From Deltaproteobacteria bacterium (GTDB taxonomy: Bacteria; Desulfobacterota; GWC2-55-46), in the NCBI GenBank assembly GCA_030646655.1, contig JAUSLB010000019.1:1-5308 (forward strand): a stretch of DNA of 5,308 nucleotides, given 5' to 3'. The translations under genes were made by a program, and so were the position numbers. Each line of letters opens with the position of its first letter. Position 1 is the first letter of the stretch. Of the stretch, positions 5,124 to 5,308 are shown piece by piece. The notes beneath the pieces were generated by a model. The model made no database searches and was not told the origin of the DNA. It was given only the letters and a program-made list of their open reading frames with translations.

Positions 5124-5308
5124 TCATCTTTTCCTCCACCATATTATCGCCGACTTTTTCCTGAACTTCGCGAAGAGCATGGACTTTTTCCTGACGAGCT
5201 TTTTTGAGAGGAAGTCCTTAAGCTTCCTGTCGTGCTCCTCCGTTACCACGCCTAAGTACTCCTTCCAGAACTCAACCGCCTCATCGATCGAGTCGAACGG
5301 CTGGTCGA
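5124..5308 (-). CDS. C-terminal end of an unrecognised basic protein, start outside window
   Basis: On the minus strand a frame is open from the window edge to a TGA at 5124-5126, giving 60 complete codons. I do not recognise the protein. It begins DQPFDSIDEAVEFWKEYLG, continues with a charged, probably helical stretch (EEHDRKLKDFLSKK), and ends in a strongly basic tail holding two similar blocks (VRKKSMLF and FRKKSAIIWW) and the last residues WWRKR. Codon choice (AGG for Arg, ATA for Ile, mostly G/C-ending) matches the other genes here, and the other two minus-strand frames contain stops, which supports real coding. It converges on the Ccs gene with 76 bases between the stop codons. No signal peptide or domain can be assigned from this fragment. 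Confidence 0.7.
   Translation of the reverse strand, partial: DQPFDSIDEAVEFWKEYLGVVTEEHDRKLKDFLSKKLVRKKSMLFAKFRKKSAIIWWRKR

Noticed and set aside
5151..5195. GACTTTTTC copies as further copies of the 3947-3977 palindrome
   Set aside because: They share only a short A/T-rich core, lie in coding sequence, and lack the palindromic partner.

Overview
The window reads as an ordinary chromosomal segment from a bacterium with a moderately high G+C content. Arginine is mostly AGG and isoleucine is often ATA, a codon style I associate with Desulfobacterota and Nitrospirota-like anaerobes. A CcsA/ResC-type cytochrome c maturation gene (system II) fits such a respiratory organism. The lineage is an inference from codon style and gene types, not something read directly.

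Layout: positions 2-649 hold the 3' part of a cation diffusion facilitator (CDF) metal exporter whose start lies outside the window. After a 68-base gap comes a full-length Lon-family ATP-dependent protease of the AAA_32/LonB-like type (718-3177). Its stop codon directly abuts the start of queE (3178-3816), the radical SAM enzyme that makes 7-carboxy-7-deazaguanine for queuosine-type 7-deazapurines. The two form a tight translational pair. A 448-base gene-free stretch (3817-4264) follows and is packed with inverted repeats. Two of them stand back to back just after queE, one is a 13-bp perfect hairpin in the middle, and two more stand back to back just before the next ribosome binding site. 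Next is a CcsA/CcsB-type haem-handling membrane protein (4265-5047), a hairpin terminator, and on the minus strand the last 60 codons of an unrecognised protein (5124-5308) that converges on it.

The genes do not form one pathway. The protease and queE are probably co-transcribed. The CDF exporter may be read from upstream in the same direction, but a weak terminator-like hairpin separates it. The Ccs gene is isolated by the repeat-rich spacer and probably has its own promoter or leader. I see no CRISPR array, tRNA, rRNA, transposase or phage gene. The part of most interest is the hairpin-rich spacer: it is either a pile-up of REP/MITE-like repeats or a structured leader for the cytochrome c biogenesis gene. 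I found no clear evidence of a wholly new multi-gene system.
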